NCBI RefSeq assembly: GCF_010730195.1
Contig: NZ_AP022613.1
Span: 1,178,001 to 1,242,000 of the forward strand
Reading direction: 5' to 3'
DNA from: Mycobacterium conspicuum
GTDB taxonomy: Bacteria; Actinomycetota; Actinomycetes; Mycobacteriales; Mycobacteriaceae
Length of the DNA stretch: 64,000 nt
The stretch's first letter is position 1; every line of letters starts with the position of its first letter. Position numbers and translations under genes: made by a program. Of this stretch, positions 25,565 to 34,673 are shown piece by piece. A model generated the notes under the pieces. It searched no databases. It was not told the DNA's origin and worked only from the letters and a program-made list of their open reading frames with translations.

Positions 25565-26983
25565 GTGAACGCGATTGACCCGGACAAGCTCAACACGTGC
25601 CTGCAGGTGCTGGCCGACATCGAGTCGTTGCCACCCGAGCATCCCGATGCCGTGATGGTGCGACGGGCCACCGCGAAGATCTTCAAGTCAGTCAGAAAGG
25701 CCCGCCGCGACGCCAAGCGCGACGCAATCGCGGCCGCCGACCGCGCCGTCGTCGCCGCTACCGCGACCGGTGCGCCCGGCCGCATCGATGACGAAACCGC
25801 CGGGCTGCCGCTGGTGTCCACCGCGGTCGGCGCGTCCGCGGGCACGCTGCTCCGGTCGCGCGCCTGCTACATCTGCAAGAACCACTACACGGTCGTCGAC
25901 GCGTTCTACCACCAACTCTGTCCGGAGTGCGCCGCGCTCAGCCACGCCAAGCGCGACGCCCGCACCGACCTCACCGGCAGGCGCGCCCTGCTCACCGGCG
26001 GACGCGCCAAGATCGGCATGTACATCGCGCTGCGCCTGCTCCGCGACGGCGCCCACACCACCATCACCACCCGCTTTCCCAACGACGCCGTGCGCCGCTT
26101 CGCCGGCTTGCCCGACAGTGCCGACTGGCTGCACCGGCTGCGCATCGTGGGGATCGACTTGCGCGACCCGGCTCAGGTCGTCGCGCTGGCGGACGCCGTG
26201 GCCGCGCAGGGTCCGCTGGACATCCTGATCAACAATGCCGCCCAGACCGTGCGCCGGGCCCCGGGCTGCTACGCGGCGCTCGTCGAGGCCGAGCGGGCGC
26301 CCGCGTCCGAACTCGTCGATGTGATCACCTTCGACCGGGTCAGCGACGCCCATCCCGCTGCACTCGCCGGAAGCCTCGCGCAGCACCAAACCCCGCACGC
26401 CGTAACCGAATTGGCCCTCGCCGCCCGAAGCGCGTCTCCGGCCCGCATCGCCGCGGGAACCGCCATCGATGCGGGCGGCCTGCTGCCCGACACCGCGGCC
26501 ATCAACAGTTGGACCCAGCGCGTGCACGAGGTCGACGCGATGGAACTGCTCGAGGTTCAACTGTGCAACCAGACCGCGCCGTTCATTCTGGTGAGCCGGC
26601 TGCGCCCGGCGATGGCCGCATCCCCAGCGCGGCGCAAGTACGTCGTGAATGTGTCTGCAATGGAAGGGCAATTCAGCCGCGCCTACAAAGGACCGGGGCA
26701 TCCGCACACCAACATGGCCAAGGCCGCGCTGAACATGCTCACCCGCACCAGCGCCGCCGAAATGCTGGAGCGGGACGGCATTCTCATGACCGCCGTCGAC
26801 ACGGGTTGGATCACCGACGAACGTCCACACCCGACCAAGCTGCGGCTCGCCGACGAAGGCTTCCATGCCCCGCTCGACCTCGTCGACGGTGCCGCCCGCG
26901 TGTATGACCCGATCGTCCGCGGGGAGGCCGGCGAAGACCTGTATGGCTGCTTCCTCAAGGATTATTCGCCGAGCAATTGGTAG
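25565..26983 (+). CDS. SDR oxidoreductase with N-terminal zinc ribbon
   Basis: A 472-residue protein starting at GTG 25565. Residues ~1-90 are charged and helical. A C-x2-C pair (CYICKNHY, ~100) and a second (CPEC, ~120) resemble a zinc ribbon. A short-chain dehydrogenase follows, with cofactor loop LLTGGRAKIGMYIA (~143), DILINNAAQT, catalytic-type VNVSAMEGQFSRAYKGPGHPHTNMAKAAL and an insertion of about 80 residues before it. The lone SDR fold is ~250 residues, so almost half the protein is extra. The active-site Tyr-x3-Lys is not clearly placed (YKGPGHPHTNMAK), so activity may be altered. The two stop codons of this and the convergent gene abut. Confidence 0.82.
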   Translation: MNAIDPDKLNTCLQVLADIESLPPEHPDAVMVRRATAKIFKSVRKARRDAKRDAIAAADRAVVAATATGAPGRIDDETAGLPLVSTAVGASAGTLLRSRACYICKNHYTVVDAFYHQLCPECAALSHAKRDARTDLTGRRALLTGGRAKIGMYIALRLLRDGAHTTITTRFPNDAVRRFAGLPDSADWLHRLRIVGIDLRDPAQVVALADAVAAQGPLDILINNAAQTVRRAPGCYAALVEAERAPASELVDVITFDRVSDAHPAALAGSLAQHQTPHAVTELALAARSASPARIAAGTAIDAGGLLPDTAAINSWTQRVHEVDAMELLEVQLCNQTAPFILVSRLRPAMAASPARRKYVVNVSAMEGQFSRAYKGPGHPHTNMAKAALNMLTRTSAAEMLERDGILMTAVDTGWITDERPHPTKLRLADEGFHAPLDLVDGAARVYDPIVRGEAGEDLYGCFLKDYSPSNW

Positions 26984-27895
26984 CTACCGACCGTGGTGTG
27001 GTGGTGCCTGGTTGCGCAGCCACTCGTCGTTCGACGCCCGCCGTATCGCATCCTCGTCGCCGAAGCGCTCCAAGTCCTCGCGCGTGACGTGCCCCCGCGG
27101 CGGTTTCGGCGGGCGGTCGGGCTCCACGCGGCCAGTGAATATCGGTGCGCGGCGCTGGGCCGCGGCGGCCACGCCCTCGCGGAAGTCGGCGGTCGCCTGC
27201 AGCCGGGTTTGTTCTTCGAGCTCGCGCGCGGTGGCCTCGGCGACGGCCTCGGCGAGCCCGGCGCGCATGGTGGCACGGATGCTGGTCAGCGCCAAGGGTG
27301 CCGAGGCGGCGATGCGCTCGGCGAACCGGATCGCTGCCGAGCGCACGTCACCGTCGGCGGCCAATTCGTCGAACAAGCCTGCCGCATAACCCAATTCGCC
27401 ACCGAAACGCTCGCCGGTGAGCATCCACTCGAGCGCCTTTTGCTCGCCGACCACGCGCGGCAAGGTCGCCGTAATCCCGAAGCCGGGATGAAACCCAAGC
27501 CGGCTGAAGTTGGCCGCGAATTTCGAGGAGGGCGCGGCCACGCGAAAGTCCGCGCTCAGCGCAAGCCCGAGCCCACCACCAATTGCGCTGCCCTGCACCG
27601 CGGCGACCACCGGCTTGCGGCCGCGGAACAACCGGATGGCCTGCGCGTAAAGCTCGCCGGGCGACGGACGTTCGTCGGCCGCCCGGGAGAAGTCGGCGCC
27701 GGCGCAGAAGTGTTTCCCCTCCGCACACAACACGATCGCCCGGCATTCGATGTCGTCGTCCAAGCGCTCGTACGCGTCGGCCAGCGATCTGATCAAGGCG
27801 GTGTCGAAGAAGTTGTTCGGGGGCCGGTGCATCTCCACCACGGCGACGTGGCCGGTGAGTTCGACGGTGACATCGGCGACGTTGGGGGCGGTCAT
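26984..27895 (-). CDS. Enoyl-CoA hydratase/isomerase family (EchA-type)
   Basis: A 303-residue crotonase-fold enzyme. Oxyanion-hole regions are CAEGKHFCAGADFSR (~68) and AVQGSAIGGGLGLALSADFRVA (~105). It hydrates or isomerises enoyl-CoA esters in beta-oxidation. It is the last gene of an operon with two FadE genes and a hydrolase, overlapping the hydrolase start by 4 nt. The exact substrate is unknown. Confidence 0.9.
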   Translation of the reverse strand: MTAPNVADVTVELTGHVAVVEMHRPPNNFFDTALIRSLADAYERLDDDIECRAIVLCAEGKHFCAGADFSRAADERPSPGELYAQAIRLFRGRKPVVAAVQGSAIGGGLGLALSADFRVAAPSSKFAANFSRLGFHPGFGITATLPRVVGEQKALEWMLTGERFGGELGYAAGLFDELAADGDVRSAAIRFAERIAASAPLALTSIRATMRAGLAEAVAEATARELEEQTRLQATADFREGVAAAAQRRAPIFTGRVEPDRPPKPPRGHVTREDLERFGDEDAIRRASNDEWLRNQAPPHHGR

Positions 27896-28656
27896 AGGTG
27901 CTCCAGAAGTTCGCGGACAGCGGCATTGAACACGTCGGGCTGGTCCATGTTGGCCGCATGCCCCGCGTTGTCGATGACGACCTTGCGGGAATTGGGGATG
28001 TGGCGGTGCATGTAGTCGGCCCCGGCCAGGAAGTCGGTGTCTTGCGCGCCGACGACCACCAGCGTGGGCACCGCGATGCTGTCCAGCGACGTGATCACCC
28101 GGGCATCCTTCTGGGCCATCACACCGCGCGCGGCGCGGGGCAGCCCCTCGGGATGCTCATGCACGGCCTGCGCGACTTCGGCCGAGCCCTCCGCGCGGGC
28201 TTTGCCCTGCTCGAGTTCTCGGGCGCGCCGTTCCACCCACTCGTTCCATTTGTCGCGGGCTTCGTCCTTGCGGTAGCCCGGGCCCGTGTCGACGAGGACC
28301 AGCGCCGCCACCCGCTGCGGATGGGCGAGGTGAAAAGCGAGCGAAAGGTAGCCGCCCAAGGACATTCCGCCCACCACCGCCCGGTCGGCGCCCGCGGCGT
28401 CAAGGATGGCCGCCATGTCGGCGACGCTGATTTCCTCGCTGTAGCAAGCCATCTCGTCGGGGGCGTCGCTGCTGCCGTGGCCGCGCTGGTCCCAGACGAT
28501 CACCGGGCGGTCGACGCTCAAGGCGCCGATGTTGGGATTCCACATGCCCGCGGTGGCGCCGAAACCATGCGTGAGAAGGATTGGCACACCGGAGGCCTCC
28601 TCGTTGTGCACCTCGAAGGCCAGTGTCACCCCGTCTGGGCGCTGCAGGCGCTTCAC
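27892..28656 (-). CDS. Alpha/beta hydrolase
   Basis: A 254-residue alpha/beta hydrolase starting at GTG 28656, with GGAGG 7 nt upstream. It has the oxyanion strand ILLTHGFGATAGMW, WDQRGHGSSDAP, nucleophile GGMSLGGYLS, acid in VVGAQDTDFLAG and His in IDNAGHAANMDQP. The GTGA overlap with the upstream FadE gene shows coupled translation. In this operon it could hydrolyse a CoA thioester or ring-cleavage product; this is inference. Confidence 0.9.
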   Translation of the reverse strand: MKRLQRPDGVTLAFEVHNEEASGVPILLTHGFGATAGMWNPNIGALSVDRPVIVWDQRGHGSSDAPDEMACYSEEISVADMAAILDAAGADRAVVGGMSLGGYLSLAFHLAHPQRVAALVLVDTGPGYRKDEARDKWNEWVERRARELEQGKARAEGSAEVAQAVHEHPEGLPRAARGVMAQKDARVITSLDSIAVPTLVVVGAQDTDFLAGADYMHRHIPNSRKVVIDNAGHAANMDQPDVFNAAVRELLEHL

Positions 28657-29699
28657 CGCACCACCTCCGACCCGGACTGAATGGCGGGGTACAGCGCGTC
28701 CGGGCCGGACGCGACCAGGGCCGCGCCGAGCCGGTCCGCCCAGCGATGATGCCCTCCGGCTTCGTCGCGCCAGGCCCAGAGTCGTCGGGTGAGATAGTGC
28801 AATGGATACTCCTTGGTCATTCCGATGGCGCCATGCGTCTGATGGGCGGCCGCGGTCACCAGCTGGGCCGCCCGGTCGGCAAGCACCTTGGCACAGGCGA
28901 TTTCGAAGCCGCCCCGGCCCAGTTCGACCGCCGTGACCGCGCCGTCGACAGCCGACGCGAGCACGGTGGCCTGCTGGTGGATGGTCACCAAATGGGCCTG
29001 CACGGCCTGGAATCGTCCGATGGGCCGCCCGAACTGCTCGCGTTCGCGGCTGTAGCGCAATGTCATTGCCGCGATGGCGCTTACCGCACCGGCCATCAGT
29101 GCGATGCGGCCGAGCGCGATGCGCTCCCAGAGGGATTCGTCGGTGACCTCGTCCGGGGCGTCGGCGCGCGCGGTCACTGGTAGGCCGTCGAAAACGACTG
29201 TGTCGCGGGGCTCGTCGGCGAGGTTGGCGCCGCGGCTGACGGCCGGGCCGCCCGATTGTGCTGGACCGGGTGCGAGCACGACGACACCGTCGACGAGTCC
29301 CACGACATGCTCGGCGCGGTGACCCCATGCCACCGCGGGCGCCGTGCCGGACAGGCGATCGCCGTCGAGACGAAGGCTCGCACCCGGGGGTAGCACCGTG
29401 CGGATCCCCTCGGGCAGTGCGAGATCCGCGGATGCCAGCAGCCAGCCACCGACCAGTCCGGCCTCGGCCAGCGGAACCGGCGCCGCATGCGCTCCCGCGG
29501 CACGCAGCAGCTCAACCGCATCGGTGATGCTGCCCCCGGCTCCGCCCAGCCGCTCGGGAACCGGGACGTCGCTGAATCCGGTCTGCCGCAACGCGTTCCA
29601 TAGCCCCTGGGCCCATCCGGTGGCTTCGGCGTCGCCAACGTCGTGCCATCCACTGTGCTCGTCAAACAGCTTGGTGGCCAAGCCGTAGAGCTCGCTCAT
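28653..29699 (-). CDS. Acyl-CoA dehydrogenase (FadE), subunit 2
   Basis: A 348-residue acyl-CoA dehydrogenase starting at ATG 29699 (MSELYGLATKLF), overlapping the preceding FadE gene as ATGA. It has a weak N-terminal domain and a clear C-terminal helical domain (REREQFGRPIGRFQAVQAHL, THGAIGMTKEYPLHYLTRRLW). Two adjacent, dissimilar FadE genes are typical of the alpha2beta2 heterotetrameric dehydrogenases for steroid side chains and other bulky CoA esters. The partner is the gene immediately upstream. Confidence 0.9.
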   Translation of the reverse strand: MSELYGLATKLFDEHSGWHDVGDAEATGWAQGLWNALRQTGFSDVPVPERLGGAGGSITDAVELLRAAGAHAAPVPLAEAGLVGGWLLASADLALPEGIRTVLPPGASLRLDGDRLSGTAPAVAWGHRAEHVVGLVDGVVVLAPGPAQSGGPAVSRGANLADEPRDTVVFDGLPVTARADAPDEVTDESLWERIALGRIALMAGAVSAIAAMTLRYSREREQFGRPIGRFQAVQAHLVTIHQQATVLASAVDGAVTAVELGRGGFEIACAKVLADRAAQLVTAAAHQTHGAIGMTKEYPLHYLTRRLWAWRDEAGGHHRWADRLGAALVASGPDALYPAIQSGSEVVR

Positions 29700-30832
29700 G
29701 CCAACCCCTTGGCGGCGACCGAGCGCAGCACTTCGGTGGTGCCGCCCCGGATGGTGAATGACGGCGCGTCCAGAACAGCGCGACGCAACAACCGTTGGAA
29801 CGGCGTCGCATCCGGGCCGCAGACGAGCTCGCGGTCCAACAACTCCCGCAGCGCGCGGACGACGTCTTGTTCGAACCGGGTGCCCATCTCCTTGATGAGC
29901 GCGGCCTCGGCCGCCGGGGTCCGGCCGGCATCGATGGCCCGGGCCACGGTCAGCGACAGCCGGCGCAAAACCCAATACTGGGCCGCGAGCTCGCCGATCA
30001 GCCGGCTCCCCGTCGTACTGGCCGCCAGGTCCGGATACTCGCGGAGGAATTCCTGAACGAGCAGGAAGGTCGAGATCCAGCGGTCGGGACCGCTGCGCTC
30101 GAAGGCCAGCTCGTCGGCGTTCTGCGCCCAACCCTGCCCGATCTCACCGATCACCCTGTCGTGCGGCACCAGCACGCCGTCGAGGACCACCTCGGCGAAG
30201 TGGTCGGTGCTGCCGTTCAAAAAAGGGATCGGCGTGACCGACACGCCGGGGCTGCGCATGTCGATGAGGAATCGGCTCAGGCCCGCATGGCGTTCGCCGT
30301 CCCCGGTTCGGCACAGCGCGATCATGAAGTCTGCGCGCGTGGCATTGCTCGTCCATACCTTGACACCCGAAACCCGCCAACCGTCCGTGTCGCGCACCCC
30401 GCGGGTGCGCACCGACGCGAGGTCGCTGCCGGCGTCCGGCTCGCTCATGCCGATGCAAAAACACAACTCGCCGCGGCAGATTCGCGGCAACAGCCATTGC
30501 TTCTGTTCTTCGGTGCCGTAGCGCAGCAACACCTGGGCGATCTGGCGGTCCGCGACCCAGTGATGCCCGACCGGGGCGCCCCAGCGCAGCAGCTCTTCGA
30601 CGACGACAAAGCGGTCGACGGCGGTCGCGTCGTGACCGCCGTAGCGCGCGGGAACCGCCATCCCGATCCAGCCGCGTTCGGCCAGCGCGGCGGAGAATTC
30701 CGGGTTGACCTCGGCGCCCATCCCGAGGCCGGGTTCGAATGTCCCCCGGGGCAGCGTCTCAGCCAAGAATTCGCGAACTCGTGCCCGCAATTCCAGCTCC
30801 GACGTGGTGAGCTCGGCGGGTGAGGCGACCAT
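29696..30832 (-). CDS. Acyl-CoA dehydrogenase (FadE), subunit 1
   Basis: A 378-residue acyl-CoA dehydrogenase, first gene of the four-gene operon. It has GWIGMAVPARYGGHDAT, the substrate/FAD region CFCIGMSEPDAGSDLASVRTRG and VSGVKVWTSNATRADF, and the C-terminal SFTIRGGTTEVLRS where FAD is held. Compared with its neighbour it has the better FAD-binding motifs, as seen in heteromeric FadE pairs. It is divergent from the hydrolase-cyclase gene, 90 bp apart. Confidence 0.92.
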   Translation of the reverse strand: MVASPAELTTSELELRARVREFLAETLPRGTFEPGLGMGAEVNPEFSAALAERGWIGMAVPARYGGHDATAVDRFVVVEELLRWGAPVGHHWVADRQIAQVLLRYGTEEQKQWLLPRICRGELCFCIGMSEPDAGSDLASVRTRGVRDTDGWRVSGVKVWTSNATRADFMIALCRTGDGERHAGLSRFLIDMRSPGVSVTPIPFLNGSTDHFAEVVLDGVLVPHDRVIGEIGQGWAQNADELAFERSGPDRWISTFLLVQEFLREYPDLAASTTGSRLIGELAAQYWVLRRLSLTVARAIDAGRTPAAEAALIKEMGTRFEQDVVRALRELLDRELVCGPDATPFQRLLRRAVLDAPSFTIRGGTTEVLRSVAAKGLA

Positions 30833-30922
30833 ACTGGCAGGCTAGCCTCACCCGGGCCGGGCAATGGGAGCCGGAGCCGATTGCGACGAGGCAGCATAGC
30901 CCGGGCGGCGTAAGGTTCGACC

Positions 30923-32260
30923 ATGAATGTCGCGGGTAGGGCGCCGGACATCCGCTATGCCAACAGCGGCGGGACAAACATCGCGTTTTCGGTGATCGGC
31001 GAAGGTCCCGATCTCGTTGTCGCACCCGGTTTCATCTCGCACCTCGACATCATTTGGGAGGAGCCGTCGGTCGCCCACTTCTACTCGCGGCTCGCGTCCT
31101 TTCGGCGCGTCGTCACCTTTGACAAGCGGGGCACCGGCCTCTCCGATCCGACGATGCAAGCGCCGACGCTGGAAGAATCCGTCGACGATCTGCGCGCCGT
31201 CATGGACGCGGCCGGCTGCGACCGCGCCGACCTCTTGGGCATTTCAGAGGGCGGCACGATGGCGGTAGTGATGACGGCCACCTACCCCGACCGCGTGAAT
31301 GCGCTCGTCCTCTACGGCACGTTCTCCCGCCTGCTCCGAGCGCCCGACTACCCGCTTGGCGTGACCGAGGAGCAACTGTCGGCGTTGGTCGAGGTGAGTG
31401 TCAAGGGCTGGGGTGAGGGCGTCGGACTCGGTGCATGGGCTCCCAGCCGGCGGGGCGACCCCGAGCTGCGTCGGTGGTGGGCACGACTGCAGCGCGTGGC
31501 CGCCAGCCCGGGCATGCTGCGTAACATCTTCGCGCTCTATCCGCAGCTGGACATCCGCGACGTGCTGCCCGCGATCCAGGTGCCGACGCTGGTGGTGCAC
31601 CGGCGCAACGACCGGATGGTGCGGCTCGAGATGGCCCGCTACCTCGCCGATCGCATCCCCGGGGCCAAGTTCGTCGAGGTTGACGGTACCGACCACCTGT
31701 TCTTCACGGGCGACGCCGACACCGTGCTCGACGAGATCGAGGAGTTCCTCACCGGCGTCCGGCCGCTGCCCGCGGTCGAGCGCGTCCTGGCCACCGTGCT
31801 GTTCACCGACATCGTCGACTCCACCAAGCGAGCGGCCGAGCTCGGCGACGAGCGCTGGCGGGAGCTGCGCGGTCGGCACGACGCCCAGGTGCGGCGTCAG
31901 TTCGAACGCTTCGGTGGCCGCGAGGTCAACACGACGGGCGACGGCTTCCTCGCGCGGTTCGACGGGCCCGCCCGCGCGATCCGGTGCGCCATGGCAATTC
32001 GCGACGTGCTGCGGAGCCTGGACCTCGAAGTGCGGGCTGGCGTCCACACCGGCGAGGTCGAGCTGCACGACGACGACATCAGCGGCATCGCCGTCCACAT
32101 CGCCGCGCGGGTGGCGGCAGCGGCCGGGGCGGGCGAGGTGCTCGTTTCGCGTATCGTCGTCGACCTGGTCGCCGGCTCGGGACTTAGCTTTGCCGCACGC
32201 GGCGAGCACACCCTTAAGGGTGTGGCGGGCGAGTGGGGGCTGTTCGCGGTCGAGGGTTGA
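30923..32260 (+). CDS. Alpha/beta hydrolase-adenylate cyclase fusion (LipJ-type)
   Basis: A 445-residue two-domain protein with the same architecture as M. tuberculosis Rv1900c (LipJ). Residues ~10-280 are an alpha/beta hydrolase (FDKRGTGLSDP, nucleophile-type LLGISEGGTM ~107, His in GTDHLFF). Residues ~285-445 are a class III nucleotide cyclase with metal-binding Asp in VLFTDIVDST (~295) and NTTGDGFLARF (~339). The hydrolase half may sense a ligand and gate cAMP formation. Unlike LipJ, whose hydrolase lacks a normal nucleophile elbow, this copy has Ser in G-I-S-E-G. Confidence 0.93.
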   Translation: MNVAGRAPDIRYANSGGTNIAFSVIGEGPDLVVAPGFISHLDIIWEEPSVAHFYSRLASFRRVVTFDKRGTGLSDPTMQAPTLEESVDDLRAVMDAAGCDRADLLGISEGGTMAVVMTATYPDRVNALVLYGTFSRLLRAPDYPLGVTEEQLSALVEVSVKGWGEGVGLGAWAPSRRGDPELRRWWARLQRVAASPGMLRNIFALYPQLDIRDVLPAIQVPTLVVHRRNDRMVRLEMARYLADRIPGAKFVEVDGTDHLFFTGDADTVLDEIEEFLTGVRPLPAVERVLATVLFTDIVDSTKRAAELGDERWRELRGRHDAQVRRQFERFGGREVNTTGDGFLARFDGPARAIRCAMAIRDVLRSLDLEVRAGVHTGEVELHDDDISGIAVHIAARVAAAAGAGEVLVSRIVVDLVAGSGLSFAARGEHTLKGVAGEWGLFAVEG

Positions 32261-32291
32261 CCCGCGGCTGCACCGGGAATTATCGGCGCCC

Positions 32292-33293
32292 TCACCCGGC
32301 GATGTCCACGACGCACTTCCCCCGCGTTGTTCGGGCCGCGACCCGCGTCAGCGTCGCGGGAACCTCGTCGAACGGCACCTTCTGCAGCACCGTGCCGCGA
32401 AGTGCGCCGCGGGTCATCAGGTCCGTGAGGCCCTGCAAGATGCCGTCGACGTGCTCCCGCGAATAGCCGGCGGCCAGGACCCCAACCAGCGAAGTGTTGG
32501 TCAGCGTCAGCATTTGCACGTTCACGGTTGGCCAACTGCCGCTTGCGAACCCGATGGCCAGGTGCTTGCCGTCGCGCGCCAGCGCGCCCATCGCGGTTGT
32601 CCCTTGCGCGCCGCCGACGGGGTCGAAGATCATGTCGGCACCGTGCCAATCGGTGGCCTCGCGCAATGCCTGGGCGAGGGAGCGTCCGTCGGCGGCAGCG
32701 TCGTTCCCGCACACCACGGTGTGGTCGGCGCCGTAAGAGCGGCAGAATTCTGCCCTGGACTCGTCGCCCGCGACCGCGACCACCTCGGCGCCGAGGGCCT
32801 TGCCCAGTTGAACCGCAGCGATTCCAGTGCCGCCCGCGGCGCCGAGGACCACGAGCCGTTGGCCCGCCCGAAGCTGCCCCCGGTCAACCAGCCCGATCCA
32901 CGCCGTCATGTTGGGAATCCAAAAGCCCGCGGCCGCAACATCATCCATGGCGTCGGGGACGGGAAGGACGGTGTCCGCCAGGGCGAGCGCTTCGCCGGCG
33001 AAGGAACCGTTTCCGTTCATGAAGTCGCTGACACCCATGACTCGCGTGCCGACGAGCAGGTCGACGCCCGGACCGACCGCGGTGACGGTGCCCGCCAGTT
33101 CCTGGCCGGGTGTGAACGGCACCGGGGGAGTGAGCGGGTAGGTGCCGCGGCACATCAGGACATCGGGCAATCCGATTCCTGCGGCGGACACCTCGACTTT
33201 CACCTGGCCGGGTCCCGGATCGGGGAGTTGGCGCTCCACCGTCCGCATGACGTCTGCGGGCTCGCCGGCCCCGTGCACCTGCCAGGCTTTCAT
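32292..33293 (-). CDS. NADPH:quinone oxidoreductase-like MDR enzyme
   Basis: A 333-residue medium-chain dehydrogenase/reductase of the zinc-free quinone oxidoreductase type. The N-terminal GroES-like barrel ends with PFTPGQELAGTVTAVGPGVD. The Rossmann loop is LVVLGAAGGTGIAAVQLGKALGAEV. No catalytic Cys/His zinc set is visible. It is divergent from the FadE-TetR operon, with a 13-bp palindrome in the 78-bp gap that could control both. It is convergent with the cyclase gene. Confidence 0.9.
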   Translation of the reverse strand: MKAWQVHGAGEPADVMRTVERQLPDPGPGQVKVEVSAAGIGLPDVLMCRGTYPLTPPVPFTPGQELAGTVTAVGPGVDLLVGTRVMGVSDFMNGNGSFAGEALALADTVLPVPDAMDDVAAAGFWIPNMTAWIGLVDRGQLRAGQRLVVLGAAGGTGIAAVQLGKALGAEVVAVAGDESRAEFCRSYGADHTVVCGNDAAADGRSLAQALREATDWHGADMIFDPVGGAQGTTAMGALARDGKHLAIGFASGSWPTVNVQMLTLTNTSLVGVLAAGYSREHVDGILQGLTDLMTRGALRGTVLQKVPFDEVPATLTRVAARTTRGKCVVDIAG

Positions 33294-33334
33294 CGGAGTC
33301 CTCGGGTCGAATTGCCGGTCACAATCACACTATG

Positions 33335-33347
33335 ATTACACTGTAAT
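33335..33347. promoter_or_regulatory. Palindromic operator ATTACA-C-TGTAAT
   Basis: A perfect 6-1-6 inverted repeat in the 78-bp divergent gap, 25 bp before the FadE start. A similar half-site (TCACACTATGAT) precedes it. The TetR encoded in the downstream operon is the likely binder. Confidence 0.6.
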
Positions 33348-33371
33348 TTGATCGATGGGAAGGGGTCGAGC

Positions 33372-34673
33372 ATGGCGTGGGATTTCGAGACCGATCCCGA
33401 CTTCGCCGAGAAACTCACCTGGATGCGCGAATTCATCGATACCGAGGTCATCCCGCTCGAACCCATCCTCCCGGAGGTGCCGACTTCGGAATGGGCGGCG
33501 GTCAAACGCATGCTGCAGGACCGCGTAAAGGCGCAGGGCCTGTGGGGGATGTTCCTCGATCCCAGCCTCGGCGGGTCGGGCGCCGGTCAGCTCAAACTCG
33601 CGCTGATGTCGGAGATCATCGGTCGGTGCATGGTGTCGATGGAGTTGTTCGGCGTGCAGGCGCCCGATAGCGGCAACATGGAGTTGCTCGCCCACGGGGC
33701 CGACGAGGCACAGAAGCAGCGGTGGCTGTATCCGAATCTGCGCGGGGAGATCTCGAGTGCCTTCGCGTTGACCGAGCCGTTCCTGGCTGGTGCCGACCCG
33801 ACGGTCATCGACACCACCGCGGTGCCCGACGGGGACTCCTGGGTCATCAACGGGCACAAGTGGTTTACCACGAATGCGTCCTGCGCCGACATCGTCCTGG
33901 TGGTCGCCGAAACCGATCCGGCCGGTCGGCCGCACCGGCACGCCTCGATTTTCGTGGTGCCGGCGGGCACGCCCGGCATGCAGATCCTGCGCGAGATCCC
34001 CACGATGGGTCATCCCGATCCGGAGTACGGGCGGCGGGGCAACCACGCGGAGGTCGTGTTCCACGAATGTCGCGTGCCCGGTGACCATTTGATCGGAGCC
34101 CGCGGCGAGGGCTTCCGCTTGGCGCAACAGCGCCTCGGCGGCGGCCGCATCCATCACGCCATGCGCTGGCTCGGTCAGGCCCAGCGTGCCTTGGACATCA
34201 TGGGAGAGCGGGCGGTGTCGCGGCGATCCCACGGCCGGCTACTCGGTGAGCATCAAATGGTTCAGGACTATATTGCGTTATCGCACACCGAGATTCAGGC
34301 CGCAAGGCTGCTGACATTCCAGACCGCGTGGAAGATGGACCGCGACGGGGCCAGCGCGGTGCGCGCCGAGCTGGGCATGGTCAAGGCCCATGTGTCCAAG
34401 GTGGTGCTGGCGGTGCTCGACCGCGCCATCCAGGTATGCGGCGCCCTGGGATACTCCGGCGATCTGCCCGTCGAGCAGTGGTACCGCATGACCCGTTTCG
34501 GCTCGATTGGTGACGGCCCGGACGAGTTGCACAAGTCGGTGCTGGCGCGTCACGTGCTGAAGAAGTACCGACCCGTCGAGGGGTGGCCGACCGAGCACCT
34601 GCCGTCGCGTCGGCCTGCGGCACAACGGAAATGGGCCGAACTGTGCGAGCAAGCGGGTGTCGGCCGATCGTGA
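33372..34673 (+). CDS. Acyl-CoA dehydrogenase (FadE, ACAD11-like)
   Basis: A 433-residue acyl-CoA dehydrogenase; ATG 33372 has AGGGG 6 nt upstream. It has ALTEPFLAGADPTVIDTTAV (FAD/substrate region), VINGHKWFTTNASCADIVLV and VCGALGYSGDLPVEQWYRMTRF (C-terminal domain). The length, and the phosphotransferase encoded two genes on, match the bacterial equivalents of ACAD10/11. It leads a four-gene operon in which all junctions overlap. Confidence 0.92.
   Translation: MAWDFETDPDFAEKLTWMREFIDTEVIPLEPILPEVPTSEWAAVKRMLQDRVKAQGLWGMFLDPSLGGSGAGQLKLALMSEIIGRCMVSMELFGVQAPDSGNMELLAHGADEAQKQRWLYPNLRGEISSAFALTEPFLAGADPTVIDTTAVPDGDSWVINGHKWFTTNASCADIVLVVAETDPAGRPHRHASIFVVPAGTPGMQILREIPTMGHPDPEYGRRGNHAEVVFHECRVPGDHLIGARGEGFRLAQQRLGGGRIHHAMRWLGQAQRALDIMGERAVSRRSHGRLLGEHQMVQDYIALSHTEIQAARLLTFQTAWKMDRDGASAVRAELGMVKAHVSKVVLAVLDRAIQVCGALGYSGDLPVEQWYRMTRFGSIGDGPDELHKSVLARHVLKKYRPVEGWPTEHLPSRRPAAQRKWAELCEQAGVGRS

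Noticed and set aside
26979..26988. GGTAGCTACC palindrome
   Set aside because: It is made by two abutting TAG stop codons of convergent genes; too short to be a terminator.
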